Assembly: GCA_030748335.1 (NCBI GenBank)
Contig: JASMMD010000016.1
Coordinates: 1-33,877, forward strand
DNA: 33,877 nt
Reading direction: 5' to 3'
From: Candidatus Thalassarchaeum sp.
Lineage (GTDB): Archaea > Thermoplasmatota > Poseidoniia > Poseidoniales > Thalassarchaeaceae
Both the position numbers and the translations under genes were made by a program. Positions within the stretch are counted from its first letter, which is position 1; the number at the start of each line of letters is the position of its first letter. Below, one piece after another: positions 32,585-33,877 of this stretch. The notes beneath the pieces are model-generated. The model ran no database searches. It was not told where the DNA came from and saw only the letters and a list, made by a program, of their open reading frames with translations.

Positions 32585-32628
32585 GCCCTTGTCTCCTTAC
32601 CACTCAGTACAAACCCCTCGTCTTGATG

Positions 32629-33378
32629 TTACAGGAACCTGAATACCACCACAGCAGCCATTACCGCCCCGGAGAGCGTTGCCAGGAAGTTCACGGTATG
32701 CTTGCCGATGTATCCTCTATTCTCTAGGAGCTCTCCTAGGATTGAATCGATCTGGCACCCAAGCCAACCCACAATCGTTACCGTAACGAAGATGGTGGTG
32801 GCGCTCATCTCCTCTCCGTAAACTGGGGCGAGCAGAGCGGTCGATACGGCGATAATCAAGGCTCCGAGCAGCGCTGCTATCGTGCCCGTCGGAGACATCC
32901 CTCCGTTGGTCCCGGGCGGTACGGCCTCGAGGGTGATGATGCTGCGTGTCCTCGGGTCTAGGCTGCCGATCTCCGAGGCCAATGTGTCTGAGAGGGCCAC
33001 CGATACACTGCAGGTCACGGCTAGGAAGTACCAATCTCCGTTGCCGAACCAACCGAGTATCGCTACAATGGATGCGGCCGCACCGTTAGCCATCACATTG
33101 CGCCATCCCCTCGCGCCCTCGTTGGACTCTTGAATCGAAAGTGCTCGCTTCTCCTCGAAGCGCCACTTGGTTGCGATGGAGGCCACGAAGAGGAATATTA
33201 CGAGAATGATGAGCCATGTCCAGTGCCCAAGAAGAGAGACTGTGAGTCCGACAGCCATGGCAGCGAGCATTCCGCTCAGGTTGAGCATGTCACGGAGCTT
33301 GGATACCAGCAGCAACCCGACGACCAAGGCGATAGAAATCATCTGGTCGTCGGAAAAGTAGGTCGATGGGTCCACCAT
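32629..33378 (-). CDS. DUF92/TMEM19-VTE6 family membrane protein
   Basis: 249 aa with about six membrane helices. The family signatures are clear: SDTLASEIGSL (130-140) and PPGTNGGMSPTGTIAALLGA (154-173). Plant VTE6 in this family phosphorylates phytyl phosphate, and the fold is related to dolichol kinase and CDP-archaeol synthase, so a role in isoprenoid phosphate recycling for archaeal lipids is plausible but unproven. No strong Shine-Dalgarno; upstream hairpin described separately. Confidence 0.85.
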   Translation of the reverse strand: MVDPSTYFSDDQMISIALVVGLLLVSKLRDMLNLSGMLAAMAVGLTVSLLGHWTWLIILVIFLFVASIATKWRFEEKRALSIQESNEGARGWRNVMANGAAASIVAILGWFGNGDWYFLAVTCSVSVALSDTLASEIGSLDPRTRSIITLEAVPPGTNGGMSPTGTIAALLGALIIAVSTALLAPVYGEEMSATTIFVTVTIVGWLGCQIDSILGELLENRGYIGKHTVNFLATLSGAVMAAVVVFRFL

Positions 33379-33433
33379 TCTGCTCGTTCTCGCTGCCTTG
33401 TGCAGCGGTCATGAAGGATTCCCCTGTGAGAAG

Positions 33434-33463
33434 TCCGTTCCCGTAGGAACGGAGGTATTTTCG
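33434..33463. promoter_or_regulatory. Perfect inverted repeat beside a TATA-like box
   Basis: TCCGTTCC-CGTA-GGAACGGA (33434-33453) is an 8-bp perfect inverted repeat. On the minus strand it directly follows a TATA-like GAAAATA (about 33461-33455), placing it between TATA box and predicted start of the DUF92 gene, a classic archaeal repressor position. It also precedes the divergent partial gene. Confidence 0.4.
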
Positions 33464-33528
33464 AAACCCGAGCTTTTCTGCTTGTTGCTGCTCCGAAGAT
33501 TCAAGGGTTCTAATCCGTTCCACCATAT

Positions 33529-33877
33529 ATGGCCGATGGGTCGGATAATGACTCATTTGAATCCAGAGTTGGCAGTGCCTTGGACAAGATCGATGAGGCA
33601 TCGAAAAAATTGGAGTCTTCAATCAAGCAGAAACTCGACAGTAGAGAGAGTGAAAAAGAGTCCGCCGCCAATGAAATTAATCACGATGATGAGCAATCAA
33701 ACCAAGGGTCGACGTTGTCAAAGACCCGGGAAGGGATGAGCGATATAGGAAGCAGAATTTCCACAACTGTAGAAAAAGCAGATATTCCAGGCAAAGCAAC
33801 CGGGATAGGCAATTCAGCCAAAGGTGCGGGGAGTGCGATTTACTCTGTATTGAAGAGTGTCGGAAGTTTTCTCCCTT
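33529..33877 (+). CDS. Partial gene of unknown function, cut by window edge
   Basis: An open frame from ATG 33529 to the end of the window (116 codons, no stop), absent from the ORF track because it does not close. It begins MADGSDNDSFESRVGS and is rich in Ser, Lys and Glu with few hydrophobics (DKIDEASKKLESSIKQKL looks helical), then GKATGIGNSAKGAGSAIYS. Codons favour A/T at third positions (AAA, ATT, AAT, ATA), unlike the GC-rich neighbours. Not recognised. Confidence 0.65.
   Translation, partial: MADGSDNDSFESRVGSALDKIDEASKKLESSIKQKLDSRESEKESAANEINHDDEQSNQGSTLSKTREGMSDIGSRISTTVEKADIPGKATGIGNSAKGAGSAIYSVLKSVGSFLP

Noticed and set aside
33398-33739. Plus-strand 113-aa ORF at the right edge
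   Set aside because: A different frame (33529 onward) stays open to the window end with better gene-like composition; this one overlaps it.

Overview
The window looks like a piece of a marine Group II euryarchaeon (Ca. Poseidoniales, Thermoplasmatota). The evidence is an archaeal 16S rRNA 5' end, archaeal/eukaryotic-type ribosomal proteins (eL19, eL32, eS4), a group II chaperonin, an intron-containing tRNA-Trp, archaeal TATA-like promoters, and large secreted proteins with an N-terminal signal and a C-terminal membrane anchor. The lineage is inferred from the combination; no search was run.

Layout. (1) 1-223: 5' end of the 16S rRNA gene on the minus strand, cut by the window edge. (2) 224-567: a gene-free leader/promoter region with an 18-nt perfect palindrome. 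(3) 568-14930: one compact minus-strand ribosomal operon, transcribed uL3-uL4-uL23-uL2-uS19-uL22-uS3-uL29-SUI1-RNase P p29-uS17-uL14-uL24-eS4-uL5-uS14-uS8-uL6-eL32-eL19-uL18-uS5-uL30-uL15-SecY. Genes overlap or sit a few bases apart, and most have GGAGGTGAT-type Shine-Dalgarno sites. uS14 is too short for the ORF track and was found by hand. (4) 14931-15220: divergent regulatory region whose uL3 leader can form two mutually exclusive hairpins, one hiding the uL3 ribosome-binding site. (5) 15221-17011: Hef-like helicase on the plus strand. (6) 17012-19842: a translationally coupled pair, a ferredoxin-flavodoxin-SdhB-like fusion and an HdrB/SdhE-like CCG protein, both of which have lost most Fe-S ligand cysteines. 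(7) 19944-21560: thermosome subunit. (8) 21642-29919: two large secreted or anchored proteins (one a subtilisin-like protease), a multipass membrane protein, an aminotransferase and a small membrane protein. (9) 29998-30186: tRNA-Trp with a 113-nt intron that reads as a box C/D guide for its own positions 34 and 39. (10) 30248-33378: a membrane protein with a cysteine-free thioredoxin-like domain, and a DUF92/VTE6-family protein. (11) 33529-33877: an AT-richer partial gene on the plus strand, missed by the ORF track.

How the genes work together: the left half is core translation and secretion (ribosome, initiation factor, RNase P, SecY, 16S rRNA). The right half holds protein folding (thermosome), secreted protease and cell-surface proteins, and amino-acid metabolism. 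The strongest candidates for something undescribed are the pair of apparently cluster-less succinate dehydrogenase/heterodisulfide reductase-like proteins tethered to an intact ferredoxin and flavodoxin, and the switch-like uL3 leader. The tRNA-Trp intron is a well-resolved example of a known class with unusual box sequences.
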